From assembly GCA_016721005.1 (NCBI GenBank), contig JADKJM010000008.1, forward strand, positions 1 to 64,000: a stretch of 64,000 nucleotides of DNA, read 5' to 3'. Position numbers and translations under genes: made by a program. Below are positions 1 to 14,356 of this stretch, piece by piece. Origin of the DNA: Flavobacteriales bacterium (GTDB lineage: Bacteria; Bacteroidota; Bacteroidia; Flavobacteriales_F; PHOS-HE28). The stretch's first letter is position 1. Each line of letters begins with the position of its first letter. The notes under the pieces are model-generated. The model was not told where the DNA came from. It ran no database searches and saw only the letters and a list, made by a program, of their open reading frames with translations.

Positions 1-79
1 GAATGAACCTTACATCCACCATACAGGGATCGCCGCTTCGCTGAACTTCAGGGCGTTAGGAAAATGTCCCGGTTCAGGG

Positions 80-1792
80 TCATATTGATTGCAAGAGCGC
101 GATCAGCTGCACATCCTCGCCTTCGATCCCCAACTTCTTGCGCAGCCTTGAGCGCGCCACCGTGATGCTGTTCACGGTCTGGCGCGTGATGGCGGAGATG
201 TCCTTGGTGGACATGTTGAGGCGCAGGAAGGCGCACAACTTGCGCTCGTTGGGCGTGAGTGCCGGGAAGCGCTCTTGCAGGTCGTGGTAGAAGGTGGTAT
301 GCACCCGCGTGAAGTGCGCTTCGAACTCCTGCCAGTTGTGTTCGTCCTGGCTGGCCTGTAGGTCGCGCACGATCTCCTGCACCACGCGCTGGTTCTCCTC
401 CTTGAAGGCGGACTTCGCCTTAAGCAAACGCTCGGCGATATGCGCGATCAGTTCGTTCTTGTTCAGGAGGAAGAAGGCGTTGGCCGTGAGTTCGCGGTCC
501 TTGTATTCCAGGCTCTCTTTCAGCGTGCGTTGCTCCGCTTCCAGCTTCTCGCTTTCCAATCGCAACTTCTCCTGTTCCAACCTGCCGTTCCGCACCCGCG
601 CGCGCATCACATTGAACAGGAGGAAGGCGGTGAGGAGCAGGAAGAACAATGCACCCGCGAGCGCGATGTTCCACACGCGCCGCTGCTCGTTCTCCGCATC
701 CTTGCGTTTGGCTTCGAGTTCGAAGACCTTCTTCTCCTTGTCGCGGCGGAAGGCATCCTCCAAGCGCGCGATGGTCATGCGGCTCTCCGTGCTGTAGAGA
801 CTATCGTTCAACGCCTTGAATTCGCGGTAGGTCTCCAGCGCGGACTTGTAGTCCCGCAGCGTGTCGTACAGGAGCGCAAGCGACTCCAAGGAAATGACCA
901 TCGATGCCGAGGACCCGATCTCCCGACCGAGCGCGAGGGCTTGCGCAAAATGGTCTCTTGCTGTGGAGAAGTGGCCGAAGTAGACCTGGTTCTTCCCAAG
1001 ATTGTTGAGCACCTGTGCCTGACCGCGCACATCACCGATCTCCTTGCGCACCGCAAGTGCCTTCAGGAAATACTCGTTGGCCAGTTCGTACCGGCCCGTT
1101 TCCATGTAGCAGATGCCGATGTTGTTGTTCAACGAACTTTCGTTGCGCGGTCGATTGAATGGCCGGTCGAGTTCCACCGCCTGCTGGAAATACGGCAGCG
1201 CGGTGGCGTAGTCCGAGCGCTGGATGTACACCCCGGCGATATTGTTGAACGCGCGCACTTTCCGGTCCGCCAATTCAGCGGTCGCGATATCCTTCGCTGT
1301 GTCCAGGATCCGCAAAGCGTCGGTGTAACACGCCATGCTCTTGTCGAAGTTGTGCAGCGTGAAGTGCAGCACACCGATCTTCAATTGGATGTCCGCTTGT
1401 GCTAGGACCAACACCGCAGTGGCACCTTCCTTTTCCGTGGCTTCCTCCATCACCGTCTGTGCCCGCTGGAAGGCCGCCAAGGCGGACGGCATTTCACCTG
1501 TTTCCAGATACGCATCGCCCAGCAGCATCAGGGCCTGGGCCTTTCGCTCGGCCGAGGGAAGTTCATCCAATTGCTTCTCCGCCTCCAGGGCAAGCACCAA
1601 CGCGGAGTCGGGGTTCTGCCCGAGCAATTCCCTGGCGCGCACGAGCTGCGCTTCGACGGTGGATCCAGTGCGTTCCGATCGGGTGGATTGGGGTGCGGCA
1701 ATGGCCGACGCTGCCGCGAGCAACGCGACCGTGAACATCGCCATGCACGAACGCGCTCTGCGCTTGGGGTTCGTTGCGGATCGGATGTGCAT
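80..1792 (-). CDS. TPR-repeat, membrane-anchored HTH regulator
   Basis: Probable signal-transducing transcription factor. In order it has a hydrophobic signal segment, a long tetratricopeptide-repeat region of paired 30-40-residue helices, one transmembrane helix at about residues 370-395 (IALAGALFFLLLTAFLLF), a charged coiled coil, and a C-terminal LuxR-like helix-turn-helix over the last 60 residues (LTPNERKLCAFL, then RQTVNSITVARSRLRKKLGI). This order, with periplasmic TPRs and a cytoplasmic HTH on one chain, is common in Bacteroidota. The frame is open from 1819, but a perfect -7 box on the minus strand at 1821-1828 would place the transcript start inside that extension. I therefore prefer the Met at 1792, which still leaves a basic n-region and signal helix. 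The target genes are unknown. Confidence 0.85.
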   Translation of the reverse strand: MHIRSATNPKRRARSCMAMFTVALLAAASAIAAPQSTRSERTGSTVEAQLVRARELLGQNPDSALVLALEAEKQLDELPSAERKAQALMLLGDAYLETGEMPSALAAFQRAQTVMEEATEKEGATAVLVLAQADIQLKIGVLHFTLHNFDKSMACYTDALRILDTAKDIATAELADRKVRAFNNIAGVYIQRSDYATALPYFQQAVELDRPFNRPRNESSLNNNIGICYMETGRYELANEYFLKALAVRKEIGDVRGQAQVLNNLGKNQVYFGHFSTARDHFAQALALGREIGSSASMVISLESLALLYDTLRDYKSALETYREFKALNDSLYSTESRMTIARLEDAFRRDKEKKVFELEAKRKDAENEQRRVWNIALAGALFFLLLTAFLLFNVMRARVRNGRLEQEKLRLESEKLEAEQRTLKESLEYKDRELTANAFFLLNKNELIAHIAERLLKAKSAFKEENQRVVQEIVRDLQASQDEHNWQEFEAHFTRVHTTFYHDLQERFPALTPNERKLCAFLRLNMSTKDISAITRQTVNSITVARSRLRKKLGIEGEDVQLIALLQSI

Positions 1793-1820
1793 GCGCTTCG
1801 GCCTTACGATCTGGATCATT

Positions 1821-1828
1821 CAAACCTA
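1821..1828 (-). promoter_or_regulatory. -7 box (TAGGTTTG) for the TPR-HTH gene
   Basis: On the minus strand this reads TAGGTTTG, a full match to the Bacteroidota -7 consensus TAnnTTTG. It sits immediately upstream of the first possible ATG, implying a very short leader with translation starting further in, at 1792. No clear -33 element was seen. Confidence 0.5.
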
Positions 1829-1881
1829 ATGCATGGGCCGTGCGTGGATGATGTGGGTTGTTCGGGGTATTGTCATTGAAC

Positions 1882-1928
1882 GAGAAAGCCCCGCTCATTC
1901 GCCGTACGGCGGACGAGCGGGGCTTCTC
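1882..1928 (-). terminator. Strong hairpin terminator after the first T9SS gene
   Basis: A long near-perfect inverted repeat (arms gagaagccccgctc and its complement, with one mismatch) lies 15 bases beyond the stop codon of the 1943-3829 gene. It separates that gene from the TPR-HTH gene downstream on the same strand. The T tract is weak, so it may act as a bidirectional or mRNA-stabilising hairpin. Confidence 0.65.
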
Positions 1929-1942
1929 ATATCGAGATCTCC

Positions 1943-3829
1943 TTACGGCTGGATCACCAGTCGTTCGGTGTACACCGCATCACCTGCCGTGATGTTCACC
2001 ATGTACAGGCCGGTGGCGAGTTCTCCGTTCAGCTCCAGCACGGTGTTCACAAACCCATCGCTGACCGCGATCGTGCGTGCACTCACGCGCTTGCCGAAGG
2101 TGTCGAAAATGTCCACGCTCACCGTGTTCACACCCTCCGCGATCGCGTCGAGGCTCAAGAAGAGTTGGTCGCCATGGTTCGGGTTCGGGTAGATCTTCAG
2201 ATCTTCTTTTTGCGCGGACGGATCGGCTCCGAGCAGATGCTGGTTGCCACCGTTCATGCAGACCTGGGTGTACACCGGGCAGATATCGCCCCAAGGGGTC
2301 AGGTCGGAGTAAGGATCACCACCCACGCACCAGGTGGATCCGCCATCAAAGCTGGCACGCACTTCCACTTCGTAGGTCCTGCAAGCCTGGAACGTGCCAC
2401 CCGGGTTGGGTAATGTGGTGGGGATGATGGCCGCGTTGTCCATGTAGGTGCTGTAACTACTGCTGTTGCGCACGAGCACCACGCCTTCAGCGGCGATCCG
2501 GAAACGGAACTGGTATTTGGTGGCACTCACGTTCACGCAGTTGTTGTTGTAGCGGGTCACCGGCCATGCCACCAACTTGTTGCCTTGGCCGTTGCCCTGG
2601 TTGCCCACAGGCAGCGTGATCTGCCTACCGCAGGACCAGTTGGGGCTGTTCGTGTCGTCCACAAGCCCGGTCTGTTTGCATTGGCCTGCGGTGTTGTCGA
2701 TCTTCATGCGGCAGACAGAACCCCACGCCCGCCACTGCATGCCGATCCGGGTGCGCACCCGCACGTTGTACATCGTTCCTTCCACCAAGGAAGGCAGGTT
2801 GGCCATGCTCACCAGGTTGGAACCCGGACCATTGGCAGGGTAGGTGAGACTCAGGCCGCCGTTGGGGTCGAAGAACCAGAACTGGTACACGTTGCCGCTG
2901 GTGCCGTTGGGGGTATTGTCGGCGGTGAGTTTGTCCGAGCAGCCATTCACGTTCCTGCGCAGGTCAAGGCGGTCGCAGCTCTGGCTGATCAGGCGGTCGT
3001 TGCCCACCGGGTTGTTCACGCCCGTGTTACCAGCGACCTGACTGGGGCAGCCATTGTTCATGTTGCTCCGGTCATCGATCACACGCACGCCGCCTACACG
3101 TACGATATAGCCCCCATTCACGATGCCGTTGCAGCCTTGGTCCTCCACCACTAGGTAGAAGCTGCCGTTGGGGAGGCAGGTCGTTGCGGTGTGGTTCGGT
3201 GGGGGCGGGTTGAAGTAGAACGGGTAGCCGGGGGAGCTTTGCACCACCGCATTGTTGACCGAACTCCGCAGGCTCCAGCGCAGGCCGCCCCAATCGGTAA
3301 CGAACTCGATGGTCACGGTCTCCGTACAGGCCGCGCCAGCGCAACCGCAAGTGGGGCTGGAGCCGAACACGTCATTGACCGTATTGGGGTTCCCGTCGTT
3401 GCAGGCACCACCCGGCACGCCGTTGAAGATGTTCGGGCATACATCGCAGGCATCACCGATACCATCGTTGTCCGAGTCCTGCTGGCCCGGGTTATAGGTC
3501 GTCGGGCAGTTGTCGAGTGCATCCTCGATCCCGTCGCCATCGCCGTCCGCATCGGGTGGATCGCCCAATTTCCGTGCAGCGGGATCGTGGCCCGTGCTGT
3601 TGATCAAGGTGTTGTCTGCCCCGGTCGGGTGCTTCCCATCCGGCAGTAGAACGGAGGTACGAACCGTGTGGTCGGCCCCGATCCCCTGCCCGGGACCCGG
3701 GTCGGTGGGGTTGAAAGCCGCAGCGCTCCCTCCGGGGTGCGCCCGAAGGTGCGTGCCGGAGAGCAGAAGGAGGAAGAGCAGGATGGAGGTGCCCAGATCG
3801 AAAATGCGGAAGGAATGTGCTTGTTTCAT
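1943..3829 (-). CDS. T9SS-exported surface protein with TSP type-3 repeats
   Basis: Secreted 628-residue protein. It starts with a signal peptide (hydrophobic run TSILLFLLLLSG), followed by Asp-rich thrombospondin type-3 calcium-binding repeats (DADGDGDGIEDALDNC, DSDNDGIGDACDVC), a Cys-containing module of about 430 residues, and a type-A T9SS sorting domain that begins IYPNPNHGDQLFLSLDA and ends YTERLVIQ. The module and tail are shared with the next two genes, but this copy is clearly the most divergent. The start at 3829 was chosen because the signal peptide follows directly and a -7 box lies 46 nt upstream; the open frame beyond it has no coding character. The role of the module is unknown; adhesion or a matrix role is a guess. 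Confidence 0.9.
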   Translation of the reverse strand: MKQAHSFRIFDLGTSILLFLLLLSGTHLRAHPGGSAAAFNPTDPGPGQGIGADHTVRTSVLLPDGKHPTGADNTLINSTGHDPAARKLGDPPDADGDGDGIEDALDNCPTTYNPGQQDSDNDGIGDACDVCPNIFNGVPGGACNDGNPNTVNDVFGSSPTCGCAGAACTETVTIEFVTDWGGLRWSLRSSVNNAVVQSSPGYPFYFNPPPPNHTATTCLPNGSFYLVVEDQGCNGIVNGGYIVRVGGVRVIDDRSNMNNGCPSQVAGNTGVNNPVGNDRLISQSCDRLDLRRNVNGCSDKLTADNTPNGTSGNVYQFWFFDPNGGLSLTYPANGPGSNLVSMANLPSLVEGTMYNVRVRTRIGMQWRAWGSVCRMKIDNTAGQCKQTGLVDDTNSPNWSCGRQITLPVGNQGNGQGNKLVAWPVTRYNNNCVNVSATKYQFRFRIAAEGVVLVRNSSSYSTYMDNAAIIPTTLPNPGGTFQACRTYEVEVRASFDGGSTWCVGGDPYSDLTPWGDICPVYTQVCMNGGNQHLLGADPSAQKEDLKIYPNPNHGDQLFLSLDAIAEGVNTVSVDIFDTFGKRVSARTIAVSDGFVNTVLELNGELATGLYMVNITAGDAVYTERLVIQP

Positions 3830-3875
3830 GATCGAAGTTTTTGTTTGATAGGTGAATGGACTGTTTGTGATAGAA

Positions 3876-3944
3876 CAAATCTGCGGGGGTATTTCCTTGT
3901 GTACAAGGTGGTTTTTCCCGGTAGGGCACCATGTATTTTTCACA
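3876..3944 (-). promoter_or_regulatory. Promoter with paired GTGAAAAA elements for the 3829 gene
   Basis: Minus strand: TGTGAAAAATACAT at 3944-3931, a weaker copy CGGGAAAAACC 24 bp further at 3920-3910, then a -7 box CAGATTTG at 3883-3876. The second copy starts 37 nt before the -7 box. The same layout recurs at six other promoters in this window. Confidence 0.6.
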
Positions 3945-4152
3945 GGTAGGTATGGGGTTCGACGCGGAGACCCGGACCCCCATGAGGGGGGACTGTCGGC
4001 ATGGATCGGAGGGAGGTCGGGCCCGTCGGTGCCTGTTGCCTGTCGAGAACTGAATGGTCTGGATCCGGGTACCGGCAACATGCACGTGTGCCGCGAATGG
4101 ATCTCGGCGCGGTCATGCGTCGGTATGCACGGGTTCGGGAGCAGATGCCCCC

Positions 4153-4192
4153 GAAAAGCAGAACGGCGCCCACCTTGCGGTGAGCGCCGTTC
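4153..4192 (-). terminator. Rho-independent terminator of the 4211-9166 gene
   Basis: Minus strand: a GC-rich stem of 12 bp (gaacggcgctcac and its complement) around a short loop, followed by tgctttt. It lies 18 bases past the stop codon. The same hairpin occurs almost identically at 9376-9415 after the next paralogue, showing that the duplication includes the terminator. The remainder of 3945-4152 contains nothing I can identify. Confidence 0.8.
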
Positions 4193-4210
4193 CATTCTTC
4201 GTGTGTTGCC

Positions 4211-9166
<4,956 letters not shown>

Positions 9167-9375
9167 GATGTAGGGGGTTTTGGTTCTAGGGACGTGGACC
9201 CGACGACCAGGGGGAGGCGTGTCGGGTCAGCAAGTTAGATGGTGCGTATGCCAAGTTCCAAAGCAAGACGTGGAACTATCCGTTTGTTGGCCTTCTGCCC
9301 GGGAAAAACTTCTCCACCATGTGACCTTCGGCTGCTGGCTAGGCCAGCCTGGATCGGACGGCGGCCGTGACCGGG

Positions 9376-9415
9376 AAAAAGCAGAACGGCGCCCACCTTG
9401 CGGTGAGCGCCGTTC
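9376..9415 (-). terminator. Rho-independent terminator of the 9434-13108 gene
   Basis: Minus strand: the same GC-rich hairpin as at 4153-4192, followed by tgctttttccc, located 19 bases past the stop codon. The interval 9167-9375 upstream of the 4211-9166 gene holds a possible weak promoter (gtttttccc near 9300 followed by TAGTTCC), but I cannot assign it confidently. Confidence 0.8.
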
Positions 9416-9433
9416 CATTCTTCGTGTGTTGCC

Positions 9434-12400
9434 TTACTTCTGGATCACCAGTCGCTCGGTGTAGGTAGCATCCCCTGCGGTGATGTTCACCATGTAGAGT
9501 CCACCGGCCAGTTCGCCATTGAATTCAAGCACGGTGTTGATGAAGCCATCGTTGACTGCGATCGTCCGTGCGCTCACGCGCTTGCCGAAAGCATCGTAGA
9601 TGTCCACGCTCACCGTGTTCACACCCTCTTCAATGGCGTCGAGGCTCAGGAAGAGCTGATCGCCGCGGTTCGGGTTCGGGTACATGTGCATGGCGCTAAC
9701 TCCTGAGCCTGTCGAAGGATCGGTCGCCATATTCTGGTTGCCACCTTGCTGGAAGCATGCTTGGGTGTACACCTCGCAGACCTTGCCCCAAGGGGTCAGG
9801 TCTCCATAAGGATCAGTTCCACCGACGCACCAGTTGATACCGCCATCGAAGCTGGCGCGCACTTCCACTTGGTAGGTCTTGCAAACTTGGAAGGTGTCGG
9901 TCGCGGTGGGCGGCGTGGCGATGATGGCCGCGTTCTCCATGAAGGTGCTGTAGTTGGCGCTGTTGCGCACGAGCACGATGCCTTCAGCAGGGATCCGGAA
10001 GCGCCACTGGTACTTGGTGGCGGGATCGTTCACGCAGTTGCCTGCCTGGTTCATGAAGATGCGCGTCACCGGCCAAGCCACCAACTTGTTGCCTTGGTTG
10101 TTGCCCTGGTTGCCCACGGGCAGGGTGATGTTCCTTCCGCAGGACCAGTTGGGGCTGCTCACATCGTCGTACAGGGAGGTCTTCTTGCACTGGCCCACCA
10201 CGTTGTCGATCATCATGCGGCAGGCATTGCCCCATGCGCGCCATACGCCCGGACTGATGCGGGTACGCACGCGCACGTTGTACATGGTACCACTCACCAA
10301 GGATGGCAGATTGGCCATGCTCACCTGGTTGGATCCAGGACCGTTGGCAGGGTAGCGGATGCTCAGGCCACCGTTGGGTTCGTAGATCCAGAACTGGTAC
10401 ACGTTGCCGCTGGTGCCGTTGGGGGTATTGTCCGCCGTGAGCCTGTCCGAGCAGCCGTTCGTGTTCCGGCGCAGGTCGAGGCGGTCACAGCTGGCGCTGA
10501 TCAGGCGGTCGTTGCCCGTAGGAACATTCACACCGGTGTTGCCCGCGATCGCGCTGGGGCATGCCACCGGATCCAGGTTGGTGCGGTTGTCGATCACGCG
10601 CTTGCCGGCCACACGCACGATGTAGCCACCGTTGGCGATGCCGTCGCAGTCCTCATCCTCGAAGACGAAGTAGAACTCGCCGTTGGGCAGGCAGGTGGTC
10701 TCGGTGTAGTTCGGGCTCGTAGGTGGGTACTCGTACGCCGGGTAGCCGGGTGAACTCTGCACAATGGTATTGTTGCCCGCATCACGCAAGGTCCAACGCA
10801 ATCCACCGCCGTCGGTGCCCATCTCGATGGTCACGAATTGGGTGCAGGCCGTACCCGCGCAACCGCAAGTGGGACTCGCGCCGAGCATGTCGTTGAAGGT
10901 GAACGGGTCGAGGTCATCGCACGCATCACCGGGCGTTCCGTTGGTCACCGTGGGGCAGATGTCACAGGCATCGCCAAGGCCATCGGCATCGCTGTTGGTC
11001 TGTGCCGGGTTGGCATCAGCAGGACAGTTGTCGCAGACATCGCCCACGCCATCGCTATCGCCATCCTCTTGAAGCGGGTTGGCATTGGCCGCGCAGTTGT
11101 CGCAGGCATCGCCCACGCCATCGCTATCGCCATCGGTCTGGGATGCGTTCGCTGTGCTCACGCAATTGTCGCAGGCATCACCCACGCCATCGCTATCGCC
11201 ATCGGCTTGGCCGGGGTTGGCATTGCTCACGCAGTTGTCGCAGGCATCGCCCACGCCATCGAGGTCCGCATCCATCTGGGACGCGTTCGCAATGCTCACG
11301 CAGTTGTCGCAGGCATCGCCCACGCCATCGCCATCGGCATCGGTCTGGGACGCGTTCGATACGCTCGCGCAGTTGTCGCAGGCATCGCCCACGCCATCGC
11401 TATCGCCATCGGTCTGTGACGCGTTCGATACGCTTACGCAATTGTCGCAGGCATTGCCCACGCCATCGCTATCGCCATCGGTCTGTGACGCGTTCGATAC
11501 GCTCGCGCAGTTGTCGCAGGCATCGCCCACGCCATCGGAATCGGTATCCGTTTGGGTGGGGTTGGGGGTGTTCACGCAATTGTCATCCACATCGCAAACC
11601 CCATCGCCGTCGGTGTCCACGTTCACGGTGAAGACCGCAGGAGCACGCAGGGTGCCGATGCAATTCGACAGATCGCATTGGGCATAGAAGGTGGTCGAGC
11701 CCGGAATGTTCGGGTTCACCGCGCCAGCGGCCACGGGATTGAACACCACACCACCGCCCAAGGGTGCGCCGCCTGTGGCGGTCGCGAACCAGACCGGGGT
11801 GGGCATGGTGTAATCGATCTCCAAGGTCATGCCACCAAGGCTAGCATCGGGACTGATGGCATCATTATAAGTATCCTTTGTTGACACAGCAATTGAGCCT
11901 CCCGTTGCAAATCCGGTAAGCGGCCCGGTGATGTTGAAACTGACCAATGGCACCGTTCCGGAGCTATTTGTCGCGGATAGCTGGACATCGGTACCGACAA
12001 TAAGTCCGGTAACATCCAAGTAGATCTCGCTGAGCCAGGAAGGACTGAACGCAGTGATGCTCGTCACGTTGAACCGTGCGGCAGTGACCACCGCGCCAGC
12101 AGGTAGTGCTGGTACCGTAAGCGTGGATCGCAGGATATAGGTAGTGCCCTCACAGGCGAATGGTGCACCCGGAAATGTAAGGGTGGATGTGAATAGCAAC
12201 GTTGACAAGCTACAAGCGGAAGTCGTGAGCCCTTGGCCATTTGGTACGGATCCACCTTGGCATATGGTATAGGGCCCGGTGGCCGGTGCCGCACAAGGGG
12301 CTGCAGGAGTCGAGCACTGCACATAGCGGGTCCGACAAGCACCCACCTCACCGCAGGCGGAATTGGTGTGCGTATAGAACCGGTAGGAGTTCGTGCTGGT

Positions 12401-13108
12401 AGGGGTGTAATTCACTGGCCCGGTCCCGTACACGTAACCGACGGTACCGGCGTTGTTGCTGATCGTGATCCAATCGGTCCCCACACTGCTGGTGAAGATG
12501 TAGTTCACACCGGTCGTGAGCGTCAAGGTGGTGTATTCGCCTGCATAACCGCAGCCGGACACATCCTTCGGTGTTCCATCACAGACGACCGCTTGGGGAC
12601 CGCTTGGGTATTCGCCGTACCCTGCGGTGAAGCACGGGCCGGGAGGAGCAGGAGCAGTGTAGTAATAACTCACTCGGGTCGCGGCTGACAAGGCAGCGCA
12701 CGAATAATTCGTCACGAGGATCGAGCGTGTCGTGCTCACGGTTTCGAGGTAGCTGAACGTCGATTGCGCGCCACAGCCATCGTCGTTGGATGCGAGGATC
12801 GAACCGCTGGTCCCCGTGGAATAGAGGCGCAGGTAGGTGTCGCCCGTGCTAAGGCCGCAGGTGGCGAAGTAGTACGTGCGACCCGCCACGGTGGTGAAGT
12901 TGAACGCCCTTCGGCCACTGCTGTACGAGGCCGTGTTCTGGCTCACCGTGGTCGGGGTTATCGGATCGTTCGAGGTCGCGGTATTGCAGTACGCGGCATT
13001 CGCGTTCGTGGTCCACAAGGCACCGGCCGCGCAAAGCGCAAGGATGCCCAATAGCCTACGCACCATGCGGAGCGGGCTGTTCCAGGAGTTCGTGTAATTC
13101 ATGTTCAT
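9434..13108 (-). CDS. T9SS surface protein with expanded TSP type-3 repeat stalk
   Basis: A 1224-residue exported protein: signal peptide (LLGILALCAAGALW), a PPC-like beta domain (FNFTTVAGRTYYF), Ig-like segments, and about ten tandem thrombospondin type-3 repeats of roughly 23 residues (core DSDGVGDACDNC) at about 11000-11600. These are followed by the same 430-residue module and type-A sorting tail as the 4211-9166 gene. The repeats should bind calcium and form a rigid stalk, as known for the family. Compared with its neighbour it has extra residues (DPSTGSGVS) just before the tail, encoded by an inserted repeat-like DNA at 9699-9720. An alternative start is the second Met, two codons in. 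Confidence 0.92.
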   Translation of the reverse strand: MNMNYTNSWNSPLRMVRRLLGILALCAAGALWTTNANAAYCNTATSNDPITPTTVSQNTASYSSGRRAFNFTTVAGRTYYFATCGLSTGDTYLRLYSTGTSGSILASNDDGCGAQSTFSYLETVSTTRSILVTNYSCAALSAATRVSYYYTAPAPPGPCFTAGYGEYPSGPQAVVCDGTPKDVSGCGYAGEYTTLTLTTGVNYIFTSSVGTDWITISNNAGTVGYVYGTGPVNYTPTSTNSYRFYTHTNSACGEVGACRTRYVQCSTPAAPCAAPATGPYTICQGGSVPNGQGLTTSACSLSTLLFTSTLTFPGAPFACEGTTYILRSTLTVPALPAGAVVTAARFNVTSITAFSPSWLSEIYLDVTGLIVGTDVQLSATNSSGTVPLVSFNITGPLTGFATGGSIAVSTKDTYNDAISPDASLGGMTLEIDYTMPTPVWFATATGGAPLGGGVVFNPVAAGAVNPNIPGSTTFYAQCDLSNCIGTLRAPAVFTVNVDTDGDGVCDVDDNCVNTPNPTQTDTDSDGVGDACDNCASVSNASQTDGDSDGVGNACDNCVSVSNASQTDGDSDGVGDACDNCASVSNASQTDADGDGVGDACDNCVSIANASQMDADLDGVGDACDNCVSNANPGQADGDSDGVGDACDNCVSTANASQTDGDSDGVGDACDNCAANANPLQEDGDSDGVGDVCDNCPADANPAQTNSDADGLGDACDICPTVTNGTPGDACDDLDPFTFNDMLGASPTCGCAGTACTQFVTIEMGTDGGGLRWTLRDAGNNTIVQSSPGYPAYEYPPTSPNYTETTCLPNGEFYFVFEDEDCDGIANGGYIVRVAGKRVIDNRTNLDPVACPSAIAGNTGVNVPTGNDRLISASCDRLDLRRNTNGCSDRLTADNTPNGTSGNVYQFWIYEPNGGLSIRYPANGPGSNQVSMANLPSLVSGTMYNVRVRTRISPGVWRAWGNACRMMIDNVVGQCKKTSLYDDVSSPNWSCGRNITLPVGNQGNNQGNKLVAWPVTRIFMNQAGNCVNDPATKYQWRFRIPAEGIVLVRNSANYSTFMENAAIIATPPTATDTFQVCKTYQVEVRASFDGGINWCVGGTDPYGDLTPWGKVCEVYTQACFQQGGNQNMATDPSTGSGVSAMHMYPNPNRGDQLFLSLDAIEEGVNTVSVDIYDAFGKRVSARTIAVNDGFINTVLEFNGELAGGLYMVNITAGDATYTERLVIQK
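9699..9720. repeat. REP-like insertion (cctgagcctgtcgaagga) inside a CDS
   Basis: The string cctgagcctgtcgaaggat is present here and absent at the equivalent position of the otherwise near-identical 4211-9166 gene. It is similar to a short intergenic repeat widespread in bacteria (recalled, not searched). It adds a few residues in frame in the linker before the sorting tail, so it appears to be tolerated. Confidence 0.5.
10960..11600 (-). repeat. Tandem 69-bp repeats encoding TSP type-3 units
   Basis: About ten imperfect direct repeats of 69 bp (core on the plus strand: cagttgtcgcaggcatcgcc) lie within the surface-protein gene. The paralogue at 4211-9166 has only about three such units. The high DNA identity between units suggests recent expansion by slippage or recombination. 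Confidence 0.85.
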
Positions 13109-13372
13109 GTATGTTGGTTAGGGTTCGTAAGGATCGTCGGCGTTCGTGCCGACTGACGGGTAAGGCCGGATGGCCTGGTACTGGCTGGCGTACATATGCG
13201 AACGCCCGACTGCTGCGGGTTGACTACGTGCGGGTCATGGGCGCTCTGTGTTAGAGACCCTCCTTCTGCACTTGGGCTGGGTTCCCGCTTGCGGTCGGCC
13301 TTGCATTCCGACGACAAGCCATTCAACGGGAGATCCAGCATGTTTGCCGACTGATCCTTGCCGTTGGACGAG
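13109..13372. other. Long leader region with no recognised gene
   Basis: About 260 bases separate the predicted -7 box at 13373-13380 from the start of the 9434-13108 gene. A minus-strand frame is open through it, but the composition (Ser, Arg and Pro rich, no start signal) looks non-coding. It is probably a long 5' untranslated region; I see no recognisable riboswitch. The interval 13417-13696 likewise shows nothing. Confidence 0.35.
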
Positions 13373-13416
13373 CAAATATGTGGATATGGCGAAACAAATG
13401 TCAAGTCTTTTTTCGA
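13373..13416 (-). promoter_or_regulatory. Promoter with GAAAAAAGAC element for the 13108 gene
   Basis: Minus strand: TCGAAAAAAGAC at 13416-13405, then CATATTTG at 13380-13373, with starts 36 nt apart. Both parts fit the arrangement seen at the 3829, 16695 and 20269 promoters. Confidence 0.55.
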
Positions 13417-13696
13417 CGAGTTCTTAACAGGAGGAGGCTGAGCCAGCTTTCGGCCCGGTGGACGACCCACCTCGACAGGTCCTCTCGAAGAGGACTCTGG
13501 CGCACCGATCATCCGGAAGGGTCTCTGTAACCGCGCTGTTCCGGGAATTCCCTTTTCCTCTATCTGCTTTCAGATCCGCCTCTTCAGCAGCGCTTCCGCC
13601 GAACGGATCCTGCGATCCGAGCCCATAGGCCTTGTTACACAAGTAGCAGCCTTCCTGCCACTGGGCCGGGGCAAGCCCGGGACCGACACACCGCCC

Positions 13697-14356
13697 TCAC
13701 AGCAATCCCCAGCGCATGGCGAAGAGCACCAGGCCGGTCTTGCTCTTGATGTGGAACTTCGTGAAGAGCGCGATCCGGAAATTGTCCACGGTGCGGTGAT
13801 GGATGCCCATCTGTTGGGCGATCTGCTCATACGTGAACTCGTCCTCATCACACACGAGTTTGAGGAATTCCATTTCGCGCGGGGTGATGCTTTGCAGGAT
13901 GCGTTCCCGTTCGCACTCTTCCCGCGTCTTCATCTCCGGGTGGCGCTGTAGCACATCGTGCGTGGTGTCCGTGTAGTAGTAGCCTGTAAGCATCAGGCTG
14001 TCCAGTGCGTTCTTTAACGTCCGGGGCTGCGCATCCTTCAGCAGGAAGCCGCGCGCACCGGCGCGCACGGCCTTCACCAGGGCGGCGTCCGTGGCATCGA
14101 AGGTGAGTGCGAGGGGCCGCACGGCGGGGTGGTGTTCGCGCAGCCAGGCAATGGTGGCGTATCCGTCCATCACGGGCATGTTCAGGTCCACGATGGCAAT
14201 GTCCGGCGGATCGGCGCGCTCCAACGCCTCGATCAGCTCCTGTCCGTTGCCGACCTCGATGGTCACGCGGTACCCACCCAGGCCATTCACCGTGGCCTCC
14301 AGGCCACTGCGCACCAAGTGGTGGTCGTCCACCAGTGCCACGTTATACTCGTTCAT
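13697..14356 (-). CDS. NarL/LuxR-type response regulator, cassette A
   Basis: A 219-residue cytoplasmic regulator. The receiver has the acidic pair at D10/D11, phospho-acceptor D57 (IAIVDLNMP) and conserved K107 (GFLLKDA). The C-terminal half is a LuxR/NarL-type helix-turn-helix (ITPREMEFLKLVCDEDE, then YEQIAQQMGIHHRTVDNFR). The start at 14356 was chosen over an open extension to 14401 because it gives exactly the length of the paralogue at 17177-17836 and the same 14-base overlap with the kinase gene. It is the last gene of an operon with kinase, membrane protein and lipoprotein. Its output half is almost identical to the paralogue, so the two may recognise the same DNA sites. Confidence 0.93.
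   Translation of the reverse strand: MNEYNVALVDDHHLVRSGLEATVNGLGGYRVTIEVGNGQELIEALERADPPDIAIVDLNMPVMDGYATIAWLREHHPAVRPLALTFDATDAALVKAVRAGARGFLLKDAQPRTLKNALDSLMLTGYYYTDTTHDVLQRHPEMKTREECERERILQSITPREMEFLKLVCDEDEFTYEQIAQQMGIHHRTVDNFRIALFTKFHIKSKTGLVLFAMRWGLL

Noticed and set aside
13105..13512. Possible 135-codon gene upstream of the 9434-13108 gene
   Set aside because: It has no coding character, contains the promoter, and runs to the next start codon by chance.
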